A stretch of 64,000 nucleotides of DNA from an uncultured Acidobacteriota bacterium (GCA_902825945.1 CADECY010000019.1:32469-96468), one strand, 5' to 3'; shown: positions 8,522 to 17,673, counted from the first letter of the stretch. Notes: generated by a model not told the origin, from the sequence alone. Translations and numbers: made by a program.

Positions 8522-9820
8522 ATGAATCGGCGCTATTTCATCATGAGTTCAGCGGCCGCGACGGCCGCGCAGTCGGTTCGCGCCAATCCGAGCCCGAACG
8601 ACACCGTACGAGTCGCCGTGGTTGGCTGTGGAGGCCGCGGCAACAGCCACATGGGTGCGTGGACCTCGATGCCCAACGTCCAACTGGCGGCTCTCGTGGA
8701 CGTGGACGATTCGCACTCGGAACGCTACATCGGTGCACTCCAACGCAAGGAGATGAAGCCAGTTCCGACGTTCCGCGACATTCGCAAGGTGCTCGACGAC
8801 AAGAACATCGACGCGGTGTCGATCGCCACCCCGAACCATTGGCATACTCTCCAGACGATCTGGGCCTGTCAGGCGGGCAAGGATGTCTACGTCGAGAAGC
8901 CCTGTTCGCACAACGTTTTCGAGTCGCGCCAGATCGTCGCCGCCGCGCGCAAGTACAACCGAATGGTCCAGATGGGCAGCCAGAGCCGGTCGTCCCCAGC
9001 CTTGCAGGAAGCGGTACAGAAGATGAAGGCCGGAGCATTCGGCGATATCTACATGGCGCGCGGACTCTGTTTCAAGTCGCGCAACACGATCGGCAAGACG
9101 CCTGAAGAGGCCGTACCGCCGGGAGTCGACTACGACATGTGGCTTGGCCCGGCGCCGAAACGCCCGTTCACCAAGAATCGCTTCCACTACAACTGGCACT
9201 GGTTCTGGGATACCGGCAACGGCGATCTCGGCAACCAGGGCATTCACGAAGTCGACATCGCCCGCTGGGGCTTGGGCGTCACGCACCCCACCAAGGTGAG
9301 CGCGATCGGCGGGAAGTTCATGTTCGATGACGATCAGGAAACGCCGAACACGCTCAACTGCGCCTACGAATTCAACGTGAATGGGAAGGCGAAAATGATG
9401 GAGTTCGAGGTGAGGCACTGGTACTCGAACCACGAGGCGGGGATTGGTGGCGAGAAGGCCGGCAATACGATCGGCAACACTTTTTATGGTGCCGATGGCT
9501 ACCTGGTGATCGACGGATACAACAAGTACTACAGCTACATGGGCAAGGAAGGAACGCCCGGTCCTGCCCGAACGACCCGCGATTCCCACTTCGAGAATTT
9601 CATTTCGAGCGTGCGCAGCCGGAAACGCGAGGATCTCACCGCCGAAATCGAGGAAGGCGCGATGTCCTGCGTGCTGGTGCACCTAGCGAATATTTCGTAT
9701 CGCCTGGGCCGGACCTTGAATTGGGATGAAAAGACCTGGACGGTCAAGGGTGATCCCGAGGCCACCCGGATGCTCACGCGCAACTACCGCGCACCCTACA
9801 TCGTTCCGGCCAAGGTCTAA
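8522..9820 (+). CDS. Exported Gfo/Idh/MocA-family oxidoreductase
   Basis: 432 aa. The frame extends upstream, but ATG 8522 is chosen because GAAGGAGTGCCT lies just before it. An N-terminal leader MNRRYFIMSSAAATAAQSVRA has a twin-arginine-like start and a short Ala-rich segment, as in many planctomycete and acidobacterial members of this family. The Rossmann fold begins with VRVAVVGCGGRGNSHMGAW, and the family signature VEKPCSHN provides the catalytic Lys. The second half (GNQGIHEVDIARWGLG) is the substrate domain with the conserved His. These enzymes oxidise or reduce sugars and related polyols with NAD(P); the substrate is unknown. Confidence 0.88.
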   Translation: MNRRYFIMSSAAATAAQSVRANPSPNDTVRVAVVGCGGRGNSHMGAWTSMPNVQLAALVDVDDSHSERYIGALQRKEMKPVPTFRDIRKVLDDKNIDAVSIATPNHWHTLQTIWACQAGKDVYVEKPCSHNVFESRQIVAAARKYNRMVQMGSQSRSSPALQEAVQKMKAGAFGDIYMARGLCFKSRNTIGKTPEEAVPPGVDYDMWLGPAPKRPFTKNRFHYNWHWFWDTGNGDLGNQGIHEVDIARWGLGVTHPTKVSAIGGKFMFDDDQETPNTLNCAYEFNVNGKAKMMEFEVRHWYSNHEAGIGGEKAGNTIGNTFYGADGYLVIDGYNKYYSYMGKEGTPGPARTTRDSHFENFISSVRSRKREDLTAEIEEGAMSCVLVHLANISYRLGRTLNWDEKTWTVKGDPEATRMLTRNYRAPYIVPAKV

Positions 9821-9834
9821 CGTCGTTGGGGCGG

Positions 9835-10332
9835 CTATCGGAGAAGCCGGGTCGCCCCAGCCCCTGCCCCCGCACCGGCCAGCGCGGCAACCGGATCTCC
9901 CGGTGTCTCCACGCGGGTCGAGAAGACCGATACTGCCTTGGCGAGGGCCTGAAGGTCCCCACCTTCCTCGATCATCATCTCGTGCTCGACCCAGTTCGAT
10001 AGCGGGATGTTGCGGAAATAGAGCCGTTCCTGCAGGACCATCGCCTTCTTCTTCAGGAACAGGGACTTGTTCTCGCGCAAATAGTGCCGTTCTTCCACCC
10101 GGAAGTCGCCGAGGAACTGATCCAGGCTTGTCCGCTTGCTCTCTTCCTGCGCGGCCTTGATCTGGACTTCCAGGTGCTTCTCGAAGTTGGCCAACGAGGC
10201 GCGGGCTTCCGCCGTGGACTCACGCTCCTTTGCGAGCGCCACCTCCATCTTGGCCTGCATGATAAAGAATGCCAGCAAGGCCGAACCGGCCGAAGTCAGC
10301 AGCGGAAGGAATAGCCAGAGGAGTGCATCCAT
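9835..10332 (-). CDS. Single-pass membrane protein with coiled coil, unknown function
   Basis: 165 aa from ATG 10332, which has AAGGAA about 7 bases upstream and is preferred over the longer frame because the membrane helix then starts at the N-terminus (MDALLWLFLPLLTSAGSALLAFF). Residues about 30-75 are highly charged and helical (KERESTAEARASLANFEKH) and suggest a coiled coil. A conserved-looking part follows (QFLGDFRVEERHYLRENKSLF, LQERLYFRNIPLSNWVEHEMM), and the tail is Ala/Gly-rich. I do not recognise a named family. It probably sits in the inner membrane with a cytoplasmic coiled coil. It is convergent with the oxidoreductase and divergent from the sigma-54 activator gene. Confidence 0.6.
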   Translation of the reverse strand: MDALLWLFLPLLTSAGSALLAFFIMQAKMEVALAKERESTAEARASLANFEKHLEVQIKAAQEESKRTSLDQFLGDFRVEERHYLRENKSLFLKKKAMVLQERLYFRNIPLSNWVEHEMMIEEGGDLQALAKAVSVFSTRVETPGDPVAALAGAGAGAGATRLLR

Positions 10333-10626
10333 GGGAAAAGTTCCTTCTTCATCATCGGCGGGGGGACCCGGCACCTTTAGGTTCTCCCCCCGCAAAATCC
10401 CCCCATCTGACTGACCGTACTAGGCTATCCCCCTGTCCGGGGATAATACCGGGACCCCACCTGCCTATACGGTTTACACCCTACGAGGAACTAGGCAGTA
10501 CGAAAAAAAAAAGGTACTCTCTTAAAAGCTCAGTGAGATTTTTGATTCCGAAAACACACTAATAAATAGACGCCCAATGGTCGCAGAACCAAGGCGCTTC
10601 AAAATTGACGCAAACGAGGGTATCAG
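10333..10626. other. Intergenic region upstream of the sigma-54 activator
   Basis: No gene is seen. The right half is unusually A/T-rich for this genome: a run of ten A near 10503-10512, then AGATTTTTGATT and TAATAAATAG before GAGGG at 10616-10620. A small GC inverted repeat (CCCCCTGTCCGGGG) lies near 10430. No convincing -35/-10 or -24/-12 pair was found. Confidence 0.4.
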
Positions 10627-11649
10627 GTGGGTCTGGATAACAGCTCAAGCAGCGCACGGTCACTGGTTGGAGTATCGCAACGCACGAAACAAGTGTTGCG
10701 CAGCATCGATAGGGTCGCGCAGGGACGGTGGCCCGTTCTCGTCCTTGGCGAGACGGGAACAGGGAAGGAAGTTGTAGCTCGTTCGATTCACGAAGCGAGC
10801 CCGTCTGGGCCGTTCGTGACGATCGACTGTTCGAGCTTGGTAGGTCCGCTGATGGAAAGCGAACTCTTCGGGCACACGAAGGGCGCGTTCACGTCAGCTG
10901 TGGGGGCCAAGACCGGACTTCTCGAAATGGCGGATGGTGGCACCGCGTTTTTCGACGAAATTGGCGAGTTGCCGCTCGACATGCAGTGTAAGCTTCTGCG
11001 AGCACTGCAGGAAAAAGAGTTTCGGCCGGTTGGGTCGGGAACGACCCGGAAGTCGGACTTCCGGATCATCGCCGCCACCAACCGCGACTTGGCGAAAGAA
11101 GTGGAGCGCGGAACGTTCCGCCGCGATCTCTACTATCGGTTGAATGTCGTCACAATCAAGCTGGCGCCGCTACGGGAAAGGCGGGAGGATATCCTTCCGC
11201 TTGCGGATCATTTCCTCAGGCGGTATGGTTCGGGTCACGAATTGACGCAGGATGTCATGGATGCTCTGGAGGAGTATGCATGGCCCGGCAACGTTCGCGA
11301 ACTCGAAAACTGTATCCAGCAGATGGTGGCGATGAACTCGGGTCCGGCGATTCACGTGGGCGACCTGCCGTCCCAGGTAAACAATCACTATCAGGCTCAG
11401 CGATACCAAGCTACGCTGGCGCCTCCGATCCCGTTCGAACCGGTGGCCATGATGGCTCCGGACACAATGATCCCGCGCGTTCCCCCGCAGCGTGAGGACG
11501 TACCTGTCGTTCCACTCCAGGAGTTGGAACGGCGGGAGATCATGCGAGCGATCCGGTTCACACAGGGTGACCGGAATCTTGCGGCCCACTTGTTGGGCAT
11601 TGGCCGCACGACGCTGTATCGCAAGTTGAAGGAATATGCCGTAGCATGA
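10627..11649 (+). CDS. Sigma-54-dependent transcriptional activator without receiver domain
   Basis: 340 aa bacterial enhancer-binding protein. The GTG start at 10627 has GAGGG six bases upstream. There is almost no N-terminal regulatory domain; the AAA+ module starts near residue 12. Walker A is GETGTGK (41-47), Walker B is FFDE (108-111), and the sigma-54 contact loop reads GAFTSA (86-91) rather than the consensus GAFTGA. The arginine-finger region (GTFRRDLYYRLNVV) and the sensor region (LRERREDILPLADHF) are present. A Fis-type helix-turn-helix closes the protein (GDRNLAAHLLGIGRTTLYRKLKEY). It overlaps the next gene by ATGA, so its control input probably comes in trans, perhaps through that receiver protein (inference). 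Confidence 0.9.
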   Translation: MGLDNSSSSARSLVGVSQRTKQVLRSIDRVAQGRWPVLVLGETGTGKEVVARSIHEASPSGPFVTIDCSSLVGPLMESELFGHTKGAFTSAVGAKTGLLEMADGGTAFFDEIGELPLDMQCKLLRALQEKEFRPVGSGTTRKSDFRIIAATNRDLAKEVERGTFRRDLYYRLNVVTIKLAPLRERREDILPLADHFLRRYGSGHELTQDVMDALEEYAWPGNVRELENCIQQMVAMNSGPAIHVGDLPSQVNNHYQAQRYQATLAPPIPFEPVAMMAPDTMIPRVPPQREDVPVVPLQELERREIMRAIRFTQGDRNLAAHLLGIGRTTLYRKLKEYAVA

Positions 11650-12119
11650 AATTCGAAACCCTCCACGTTCTTGTCGTGGAGGATCAACCCGGTGTAACCC
11701 AACTCCTCGAGGAAGCCTTCGGAGAAATCGAGGAAATCCGTTTCGCGCAGCCGTGGATGCGGCTGTGCCGGCGGACGTTCGTAAGCACCGTGGACGAGGC
11801 CCTCACCCTGCTCAGGGAGAGGCCTTTTGACGCCATCCTGCTCGATCTGGCGGTCCCCGGAAACCGGGAATCCTCCGCATTCGATCTGATCTACGACCGG
11901 CACCCTGTCGTGCCGGTTATCATCTTGGCCCAGCCGGGCGACGAGCCCCTCGCTCTCGGCCGCATCCGGCAAGGCGCGCAAGACTACCTCGTGACAACCG
12001 AAATCGACTGCGCTCCATTGTCGAAGGCGCTTCGAAACGCCATGGAACGATCGCGGCATGTTACCGCGCTCACGCGCATGCGTCAGCCGGTGGCGCTCGA
12101 GGAGGTACGCGTATCGTAG
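11646..12119 (+). CDS. Stand-alone receiver-domain protein, atypical
   Basis: 157 aa. Its ATG overlaps the stop of the sigma-54 activator (ATGA). The fold is a CheY-like receiver: HVLVVEDQPGVTQLLEEAF with acidic Glu12/Asp13, and AILLDLAVPG with phospho-acceptor Asp67. However, the usual switch Thr/Ser is replaced by Ala95 (VIILAQPG), and the conserved Lys after beta-5 is replaced by Thr117 (GAQDYLVTTE). An extra stretch of about 12 residues lies between beta-2 and alpha-2 (PWMRLCRRTFVS). There is no output domain. It may be a weakly phosphorylated or phosphorylation-independent partner of the upstream activator; this is inference from position. Confidence 0.8.
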   Translation: MKFETLHVLVVEDQPGVTQLLEEAFGEIEEIRFAQPWMRLCRRTFVSTVDEALTLLRERPFDAILLDLAVPGNRESSAFDLIYDRHPVVPVIILAQPGDEPLALGRIRQGAQDYLVTTEIDCAPLSKALRNAMERSRHVTALTRMRQPVALEEVRVS

Positions 12120-12128
12120 AATAGGCCG

Positions 12129-13160
12129 TTGAAAGTCGCGCTGGATGCCACCTACTCGCTGGGCGAACAGCTCACCGGGATCGGTGTCTACTCGCGCGAG
12201 CTCATGCACGGTTTGGCCACTCGCACTGGGGCCGAGTGGCTCTGGTGCTACCGTTCCAACCGGTTCTTCGCGGGCCGGCGCCTACCGCCGCAGCCCCGGG
12301 TCCGCGTGCGTCCTTTCTTCAACTCGTGGACGCCCGCCTGCGACATTTTCCACGGGCTGAATCAACGCCTGCCCAAACGAACCAGGGCCCGCCGGATGGT
12401 GGCGACCTTCCACGACCTGTTCGTCATGACCGCCGGATATTCGACGCCCGAGTTCCGCGAACGCTTCGCCGCCCAAGCCCGGGAAGCCGCCAGCCGCGCC
12501 GATCTCGTGATCGCCGTTTCCCAGTTCACGGCGGATCAGGTCCACAGTCTCCTCGGTGTCGATCGCGGGCGGATCCGGGTAGTTCCGCACGGAGTCCATC
12601 CGCCCGATCCGATGCCTACTGTGCCACGAGAGCCGGTTATCCTGTTCGCGGGCACGTTGCAGACGCGCAAGAACATCGCGCGGTTGGTGGAGGCGTTCGA
12701 GCGTGTGCCCGGACCCTGGAGACTCGTGCTTGCCGGATCGACAGGCCATGGTGCGTCCGAGATCCTGCGCCGGATTGACTCGAGTCCCGCTCGTGCGCGC
12801 ATCGAAGTCACTGGCTGGGTCACGGACGAGGTCTTGCGGATGTGGCTCGCGCGGGCATCGATCTTCGCGTTCCCCTCGCTCGACGAAGGTTTCGGGATTC
12901 CGGTGCTCGAAGCAATGGCCTGGGGGGTTCCCGTGGTTACCTCGAACCGTTCCGCGCTGCCGGAAGTGGCGGGCGGCGCGGCGTTGCTGGCCGATCCGCT
13001 CGACACGCGCTCGATCGCCGATGCGTTGCTCACGCTGGCGGAAAGCGAAACCGAACGGCTGCGGCTACAAGCGGCCGGATGGGAGCGAACCCGTCTCTTT
13101 CCCTGGAGCCGGGCGGTGGAGGAAACCTGGCGTGTCTACGGCGAGCTCACCGCGCCGTGA
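12129..13160 (+). CDS. Group 1 (GT4-type) glycosyltransferase
   Basis: 343 aa. The start is a TTG at 12129, chosen because the translation then begins with the family-typical MKVALDATY and a glycine-rich GIGVYSRELMHGL loop; no better start exists. The GT-B fold is visible: an acceptor half with FHGLNQRLPK and VATFHDLF, a linker RIRVVPHGVHPP, and a donor half with LFAGTLQTRKNIARLVEAF, VTGWVTDEVL and the E-x7-E signature region FPSLDEGFGIPVLEAMAWGVPVV. Such enzymes transfer a sugar from a nucleotide sugar to a growing polysaccharide or glycolipid. It follows the receiver gene by 9 bases and may be in the same transcript. Confidence 0.88.
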   Translation: MKVALDATYSLGEQLTGIGVYSRELMHGLATRTGAEWLWCYRSNRFFAGRRLPPQPRVRVRPFFNSWTPACDIFHGLNQRLPKRTRARRMVATFHDLFVMTAGYSTPEFRERFAAQAREAASRADLVIAVSQFTADQVHSLLGVDRGRIRVVPHGVHPPDPMPTVPREPVILFAGTLQTRKNIARLVEAFERVPGPWRLVLAGSTGHGASEILRRIDSSPARARIEVTGWVTDEVLRMWLARASIFAFPSLDEGFGIPVLEAMAWGVPVVTSNRSALPEVAGGAALLADPLDTRSIADALLTLAESETERLRLQAAGWERTRLFPWSRAVEETWRVYGELTAP

Positions 13161-13163
13161 GGT

Positions 13164-13460
13164 TCACTTCGCCTCTTCGTCGACAGCGATCTTGAGAGCC
13201 TTGAGGAACTTCTCGTCCTGCGAGGTCCAACGGACCTTGTCGGGAGCCTCGAAGTGGATCGGCCCGGAGCCGGACGAGTCGTCGTCATCATCCGAATCGG
13301 TCCGCTTGTTGAATCCGATCGTCGCTTCCAAGACAAGGAAGACGTCGTATCCCGAGCTCTTGATCTCCCCGATCGCAGCCGCGATCCGGTCAGAGTCGGA
13401 CAACGATTCGTTGATCGCGTTCCCCAGCTCCTGCATCAATTCTTTCAGCCGGTCGTCCAA
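13164..13460 (-). CDS. Small acidic hypothetical protein
   Basis: 98 aa from a TTG at 13460, with AGGAAGAAGG about 8 bases upstream. Two predicted helices (DRLKELMQELGNAINESLS, DRIAAAIGEI) are followed by a strand-rich section (YDVFLVLEATIGF), an Asp/Ser-rich linker (TDSDDDDDSSGSG) and a C-terminal part (DKVRWTSQDEKFLKALKIA). I recognise no family. It is convergent with the glycosyltransferase gene, only 3 bases away. Being in frame with sensible composition, it is probably real. Confidence 0.55.
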   Translation of the reverse strand: MDDRLKELMQELGNAINESLSDSDRIAAAIGEIKSSGYDVFLVLEATIGFNKRTDSDDDDDSSGSGPIHFEAPDKVRWTSQDEKFLKALKIAVDEEAK

Positions 13461-13568
13461 TTATTTGGCCTTCTTCCTGAGAGACACCTTCAGCATAGCA
13501 CTGCCTGCGGCGCGAGCGCCGCTGACGATCCTGGCATGAGGGGTTCAACATCCATATCGTCATCCCCG

Positions 13569-14489
13569 CTAGGAATCTACAGGTAGCTTTAGGGTGTTTT
13601 TGATATAGGCGAGGCTCATCCGAGCGCTCTCTTTCGGCGGCCGGAATGGCGAAGAATCGAGCTCGACGGTGAGGTGGCCCTTCCATCCGATGCTGTCGAG
13701 ATGGGCCTGGATCGCCGGGAAGTCGACGCCACCGTGCCCGAGCGGGAAGAAGGGAGGGTCGTTCATCATGTCGGGCCGGTCGAGCCGCTTTCTGGCACCG
13801 CCACGATTCTCGGGTTTGGTGTCCTTCATGTGGAACTCGACGATGCGATGGCCAAGCGTTTTCGTCAACTCCACCGGATCCATTCCGGCCATCGTCACGT
13901 GACCGGTGTCGAGCACGAACCCGACGTTCTTCGGATCGGTGTGGCTCATCACGTAATCCACTTCACGGCGGTTCTCGAATTGCGCCCACATGTGCGCGTG
14001 TACTGCCAGCCGGACGCCTTCGGCGCGGAGCTTGGCGCCGAGCTGTTCGAGCACCTTCGAGATCTGGATCAGATCCGCGTCCGTGGTGCCCGCCGGCCTG
14101 CGCGGCCCGAGGTTGATCTTCAGATGGGTGCAGCCGAAGTTGCGGATGAAGCGGCCGAGTTTCATGTGATCCGCGAGAAGCTTCGGGTGTTTGGCCGGAT
14201 CCTCGAAGTGCATCTCGAGCGGACCGCCGTTGGAGATGGTGACGAAGCGGACGCCGATATCGTCCACGCGCTTCTTCAACTCCGCCGGCTTTTCCCAATA
14301 GTCGACGAAGTAGTGGATGAAGCTCTCCACCCACCGGTAGCCCACTTCGCGCGATTCGCGAAACGAGAGGAAGACGTCATTCTCCCATCCACCGCGCGTG
14401 TTCGAGGTGATGCCGACCTTGTAGCGGGATTGCGGCGCCGCGAAAGACGAGGCGGCAGCCGACGCGAGAAGAGTTCGCCGGGTGATCAT
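13569..14489 (-). CDS. Exported sugar phosphate isomerase/epimerase-like protein (AP-endonuclease-2 TIM barrel)
   Basis: 306 aa. The start MITRRTLLASAAASSFAA is a twin-arginine-like or Sec leader. The body is a xylose-isomerase-like TIM barrel: VGITSNTRGGWENDVF, GVRFVTISNGGPLEMHFED, AVHAHMWAQFENRREVDYVM, VGFVLDTGHVTMAG, HRIVEFHMKDTKPENRGG, PLGHGGVDFPAI, HLTVELD. The Glu/Asp/His metal ligands of the family lie in these strands. Members isomerise or epimerise sugars and inositols, often together with Gfo/Idh/MocA oxidoreductases, several of which occur in this window. The substrate is unknown. Confidence 0.85.
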   Translation of the reverse strand: MITRRTLLASAAASSFAAPQSRYKVGITSNTRGGWENDVFLSFRESREVGYRWVESFIHYFVDYWEKPAELKKRVDDIGVRFVTISNGGPLEMHFEDPAKHPKLLADHMKLGRFIRNFGCTHLKINLGPRRPAGTTDADLIQISKVLEQLGAKLRAEGVRLAVHAHMWAQFENRREVDYVMSHTDPKNVGFVLDTGHVTMAGMDPVELTKTLGHRIVEFHMKDTKPENRGGARKRLDRPDMMNDPPFFPLGHGGVDFPAIQAHLDSIGWKGHLTVELDSSPFRPPKESARMSLAYIKNTLKLPVDS

Positions 14490-14744
14490 GACGCTTCTAT
14501 CCTACGCCGATTTGGCGGACAAGATGGCCGTCACTTCACCGGCCGGCACCGTCCGCGCTTCGCTTACTGCTGGTGAGAATCGCTTCTCGAGAATCAAGCG
14601 CGGGACCGGGCGCACGCGTCTCGACGTGGCATCGCATCGGACAAGCGCTCTGAGACCCCGGGCGGCTGGACGGGTCCGAGCGTCCTGAGCGGAGGGCGGC
14701 GGCCACCGCGGACTCGATGCCGCGGTGATTCCCTCGCCAGCCTA
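14490..14744. other. Intergenic region without recognised gene
   Basis: No frame of convincing composition is seen on either strand. It contains only short symmetric stretches (for example TTCTCGAGAA). It separates two minus-strand genes and may hold the promoter of the sugar isomerase-like gene. Confidence 0.35.
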
Positions 14745-17306
14745 TCAGCGCGTCGTTCTCGCGCGCTCGGCCCGCTCTTCCTGCTCTTCGTCCTCGAGAT
14801 CGAGCGACAGGGGCGCGAAGACCGCGCGGCGAGTGCCCGGATACGGAGTGTTCCAGCCACGCGTGGCATGCCACAGGATCTTGTTCAATTTGTCGGAGGG
14901 AACCGCGTCCGGAACATCCCAGCGCATCCTCGCCGAATCGTTCGCCGCGCGCAAGGCAAGGCCACGCAATTGGGCGCGTGACGGATTCACGTCATAGAGC
15001 GACTGTTGCGGCGCCACCGCCGAGTACGGCGTGAAATCGGGCTCGTTCGTGAAGCTCGCGCGCATGTCGTTGGCGATCAGGTCGAACAGCGACATTGTCG
15101 GCAGCCCGAGAATGAGCTCGATCGTCTTGAGGATGCTCTGATTCGCATAGAAGGTGGAATCGACCGAGCCGCGCTTGGTGTACGGACTGATCGCGAGCGC
15201 CACCGTGCGATGCCCGTCCACGTGATCGACCCCATTCTGCGCATCGTCTTCCACCACGAAGATCGCCATCTTTTTCCAGAACCGGGTGCGGGTCAATGCT
15301 TCGACAATCTGGCCCAGCGCATAGTCGTTGTCGGCCACCATCGCCGAAGGAGTCGAAGTACCGGGAGACGTCCCGAACGTGTGGTCGCATGGCAGTTGCA
15401 CGATCGTGAGATTCGGCATCGTGCTCTTGCTCTCCCATTCGGTGATTTCTTTCTTCAGGATCGAGGCGCGGACCAGGTCGGGAATCGCATTCGAATAACC
15501 CGGATAGTTCTTGGCGAGCAGCGGCGTCAGTGTCGCGATGTGGGAAGCCGCACTGTAGCGCGTCGAGAAATCGCCGCCCTTTTCCCATTCCTTCAGAAGA
15601 TTCATGCGGTCGGACGATCGCGCCTCGGAGAACCGCGGAATGAACTGCCCGAACACGCGCACCGACTTCTTCCGGGCCAGTGCGAGATCCCAGATAAAGC
15701 CGCCCGACGAATAAGCGATCGGATCAGTGCCATCGAACGGATAGCTGCGTCCCGCATAGCCAGGCCACATCGTGTAGGCCGTTTCGTTCGCCTGCGTCAG
15801 CCATTGATGCCCGTCGGCACTGTTGCCGCCCGTGGCGTAGAGATTGTCGAGCAGCACGAACTGATCGGCGAGGCGGTGGTGATTCGGCGTGACCTTTTCG
15901 CCGAACATCACGAGAGACGGATCGCCGTTGCCCTTCGGCATGTCGCCGAAGACCTGATCGTAGGTACGATTCTCCTTGACGATGTAGACAACGTGCTCGA
16001 TCGTCGAGGGATCGCCCGCGCGCAGCGGGACTGGAATCGCCTTGGCCGCGACAGGCGGAGTGGGTTGGGGTGCCGATCCGGCGAGGCGCATCCGGTTGTT
16101 CTCCGCCACGGCGGTGGTGAAACTGGCCAGTTGCGCGGCGTCCGGCAGATCGATTACATGCACCGATCCGCGATAGGCGTGCACGAAGCGCTGCCGTGGT
16201 TCGTCGCGCCAACCCGACCCGGCTCCGAGCAGCGTTGAAACCGCCAGCATCTTTCCGTCCGGACTCAGCGACAACGCATTCGGGAACCAGCCTGTCGGGA
16301 TCAGCCCTTCGATTCGCCCAGTGGCCGTTGCAATTTGAGCCACTGCGTTGATCCCGCCGCAGGCGGCCCACAGCCGTGTGCCATCCTTCGAAACGGCGAT
16401 CGCGATGGGCGCGATTCCGGCGACGCGGCGGTCGAACGGTTGCACGTCGATCGTGCGAGCCAGCCGGTTCGCCTTCGTATCGATCACCGAGATCGACTGC
16501 GAGTTCGCATTGGCGACGTAGAGCAATCCGCGATCTTCGTCCCAGGCGAGCCCGTTCGGATGAAGTCCGGTAGCGATCTTGACCGGCTCGGAGGCACCCG
16601 CGAGATCGAGGCGCATCACCGTGCCCGAGGCGGCGACGCCGCGCGAATCGACGGCCACTTTGTCCGCGGTCGGAGCAAGTCCGGTGGGCGCGGTGAGATC
16701 CTTGGCATTCGGTTTGCGCCCGCCCCAGTTGGAGACCCAGGCCACGGTGCCCGCGCGGTTCACCGCCGCGGCGAACGGCGCGATATCGGTGGGAAGTGTC
16801 TTCGATCCGCCCCCCGCCAAGTCGACTACCGCGACCTTGTTGTCGAAGATCAACGGCACGACGGCCTTCTTGCCGGGAGCAACGCCGAGTCCGCCCGCGA
16901 TCTGCGAGCCTTCGCCCTCCGAGATCGTGTTCAACTGGCCATTCCGCGCCGCAACGAGGCGGGTCTTCTTGTCGGCGCCCGCTCCGCTGGCTAGCGCGGT
17001 GCCAGAAGCCGGATCGAAGACGATACCCTGCAAGCCGGCTGTTCCCTTCAGCGCGACCTGTTCCAGAACCTTGTTCGCGCGCCAATCCATCCGGTAGATC
17101 GAATTGGCGGTCAGGACCCAGACTTCGGAGGCGTCGCGGCCGAAAGAGACGCCGTGGACCTTGGTCGAAAAAATCGCCGGTACACCGGCGGGCGTGATCG
17201 ATTGCCGCGTGGTCACGACACCCGGATCGGAGACCGACCGGACGGGTTTCTGAGCGAGCAGGTTTGATGAAACTGCAACAAATAACAGATACTTACGCGG
17301 CGCCAT
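14745..17306 (-). CDS. YncE-type propeller fused to phosphoesterase (alkaline phosphatase / phospholipase C-like)
   Basis: 853 aa exported protein with signal peptide MAPRKYLLFVAVSSNLLAQ. The N-terminal half (about 35-400) is a YVTN/YncE beta-propeller (LPTDIAPFAAAVNRAGTVAW, LHPNGLAWDEDRGLLYVANA, IPTGWFPNALSLSPDGKMLA). The C-terminal half (about 430-800) is the phosphoesterase domain of phospholipase C and acid phosphatases: EHVVYIVKENRTYDQVFGD, LDNLYATGGNSADGHQW, LTIVQLPCDHTFG, IFVVEDDAQNGVDHVDGHR. This architecture is common in Acidobacteriota. It probably cleaves phosphate esters outside the cytoplasm. Its start overlaps the 3' end of the small gene upstream by 14 bases. Confidence 0.88.
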   Translation of the reverse strand: MAPRKYLLFVAVSSNLLAQKPVRSVSDPGVVTTRQSITPAGVPAIFSTKVHGVSFGRDASEVWVLTANSIYRMDWRANKVLEQVALKGTAGLQGIVFDPASGTALASGAGADKKTRLVAARNGQLNTISEGEGSQIAGGLGVAPGKKAVVPLIFDNKVAVVDLAGGGSKTLPTDIAPFAAAVNRAGTVAWVSNWGGRKPNAKDLTAPTGLAPTADKVAVDSRGVAASGTVMRLDLAGASEPVKIATGLHPNGLAWDEDRGLLYVANANSQSISVIDTKANRLARTIDVQPFDRRVAGIAPIAIAVSKDGTRLWAACGGINAVAQIATATGRIEGLIPTGWFPNALSLSPDGKMLAVSTLLGAGSGWRDEPRQRFVHAYRGSVHVIDLPDAAQLASFTTAVAENNRMRLAGSAPQPTPPVAAKAIPVPLRAGDPSTIEHVVYIVKENRTYDQVFGDMPKGNGDPSLVMFGEKVTPNHHRLADQFVLLDNLYATGGNSADGHQWLTQANETAYTMWPGYAGRSYPFDGTDPIAYSSGGFIWDLALARKKSVRVFGQFIPRFSEARSSDRMNLLKEWEKGGDFSTRYSAASHIATLTPLLAKNYPGYSNAIPDLVRASILKKEITEWESKSTMPNLTIVQLPCDHTFGTSPGTSTPSAMVADNDYALGQIVEALTRTRFWKKMAIFVVEDDAQNGVDHVDGHRTVALAISPYTKRGSVDSTFYANQSILKTIELILGLPTMSLFDLIANDMRASFTNEPDFTPYSAVAPQQSLYDVNPSRAQLRGLALRAANDSARMRWDVPDAVPSDKLNKILWHATRGWNTPYPGTRRAVFAPLSLDLEDEEQEERAERARTTR

Positions 17307-17652
17307 GCACGGATTGTATCAACAAAGTCCGTGCCAGGTGACGCAGAAGTTCGAGATGGGCGGGAGGAGTGGATCCGGCCCGGGCTCGTTTGGCGATTGC
17401 CCCGAGCAACTCCACGCGCTCTTGCGCGGATGCGTCGTAGCCAGCCGCCCGCGCCTCGAGGCGGCCCACCATTCCCGCCAACGCCGAGACGCGTCCGCTG
17501 TCGCCCTTCGATACGCTGTCCAGCAACTGGCTGGCCAGCCACGCGGTCTCCGTGTTGCCTCTCTCGATCCAAGCTACCTTTGCCACCGAGGGGCATATCG
17601 GATCTCTTTCCCCCGATTTTGAATTTCGACGCACTCCCCATATTTCCCGCAT
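17293..17652 (-). CDS. Small hypothetical protein upstream of the YncE/phosphoesterase gene
   Basis: The frame is open to 18087, but the part beyond about 17660 is only the shadow of motA/flbD. From ATG 17652 it gives 119 aa with a helical, Ala/Leu-rich C-terminal half (WLASQLLDSVSKGDSGRVSA, VGRLEARAAGYDASAQERVE). No family is recognised and the start is uncertain; a later start near VAWIERG is possible. It ends 14 bases inside the next gene. If it is not real, 17307-17673 holds no gene. Confidence 0.4.
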   Translation of the reverse strand: MREIWGVRRNSKSGERDPICPSVAKVAWIERGNTETAWLASQLLDSVSKGDSGRVSALAGMVGRLEARAAGYDASAQERVELLGAIAKRARAGSTPPAHLELLRHLARTLLIQSVHGAA

Positions 17653-17673
17653 TTCGGCCGATAACATTCCTGG

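Noticed and set aside
10500..10515. Run of A near 10503-10512 as a terminator U tract for a leftward gene
   Set aside because: No stable stem stands in the right position, and the leftward gene begins, not ends, there.
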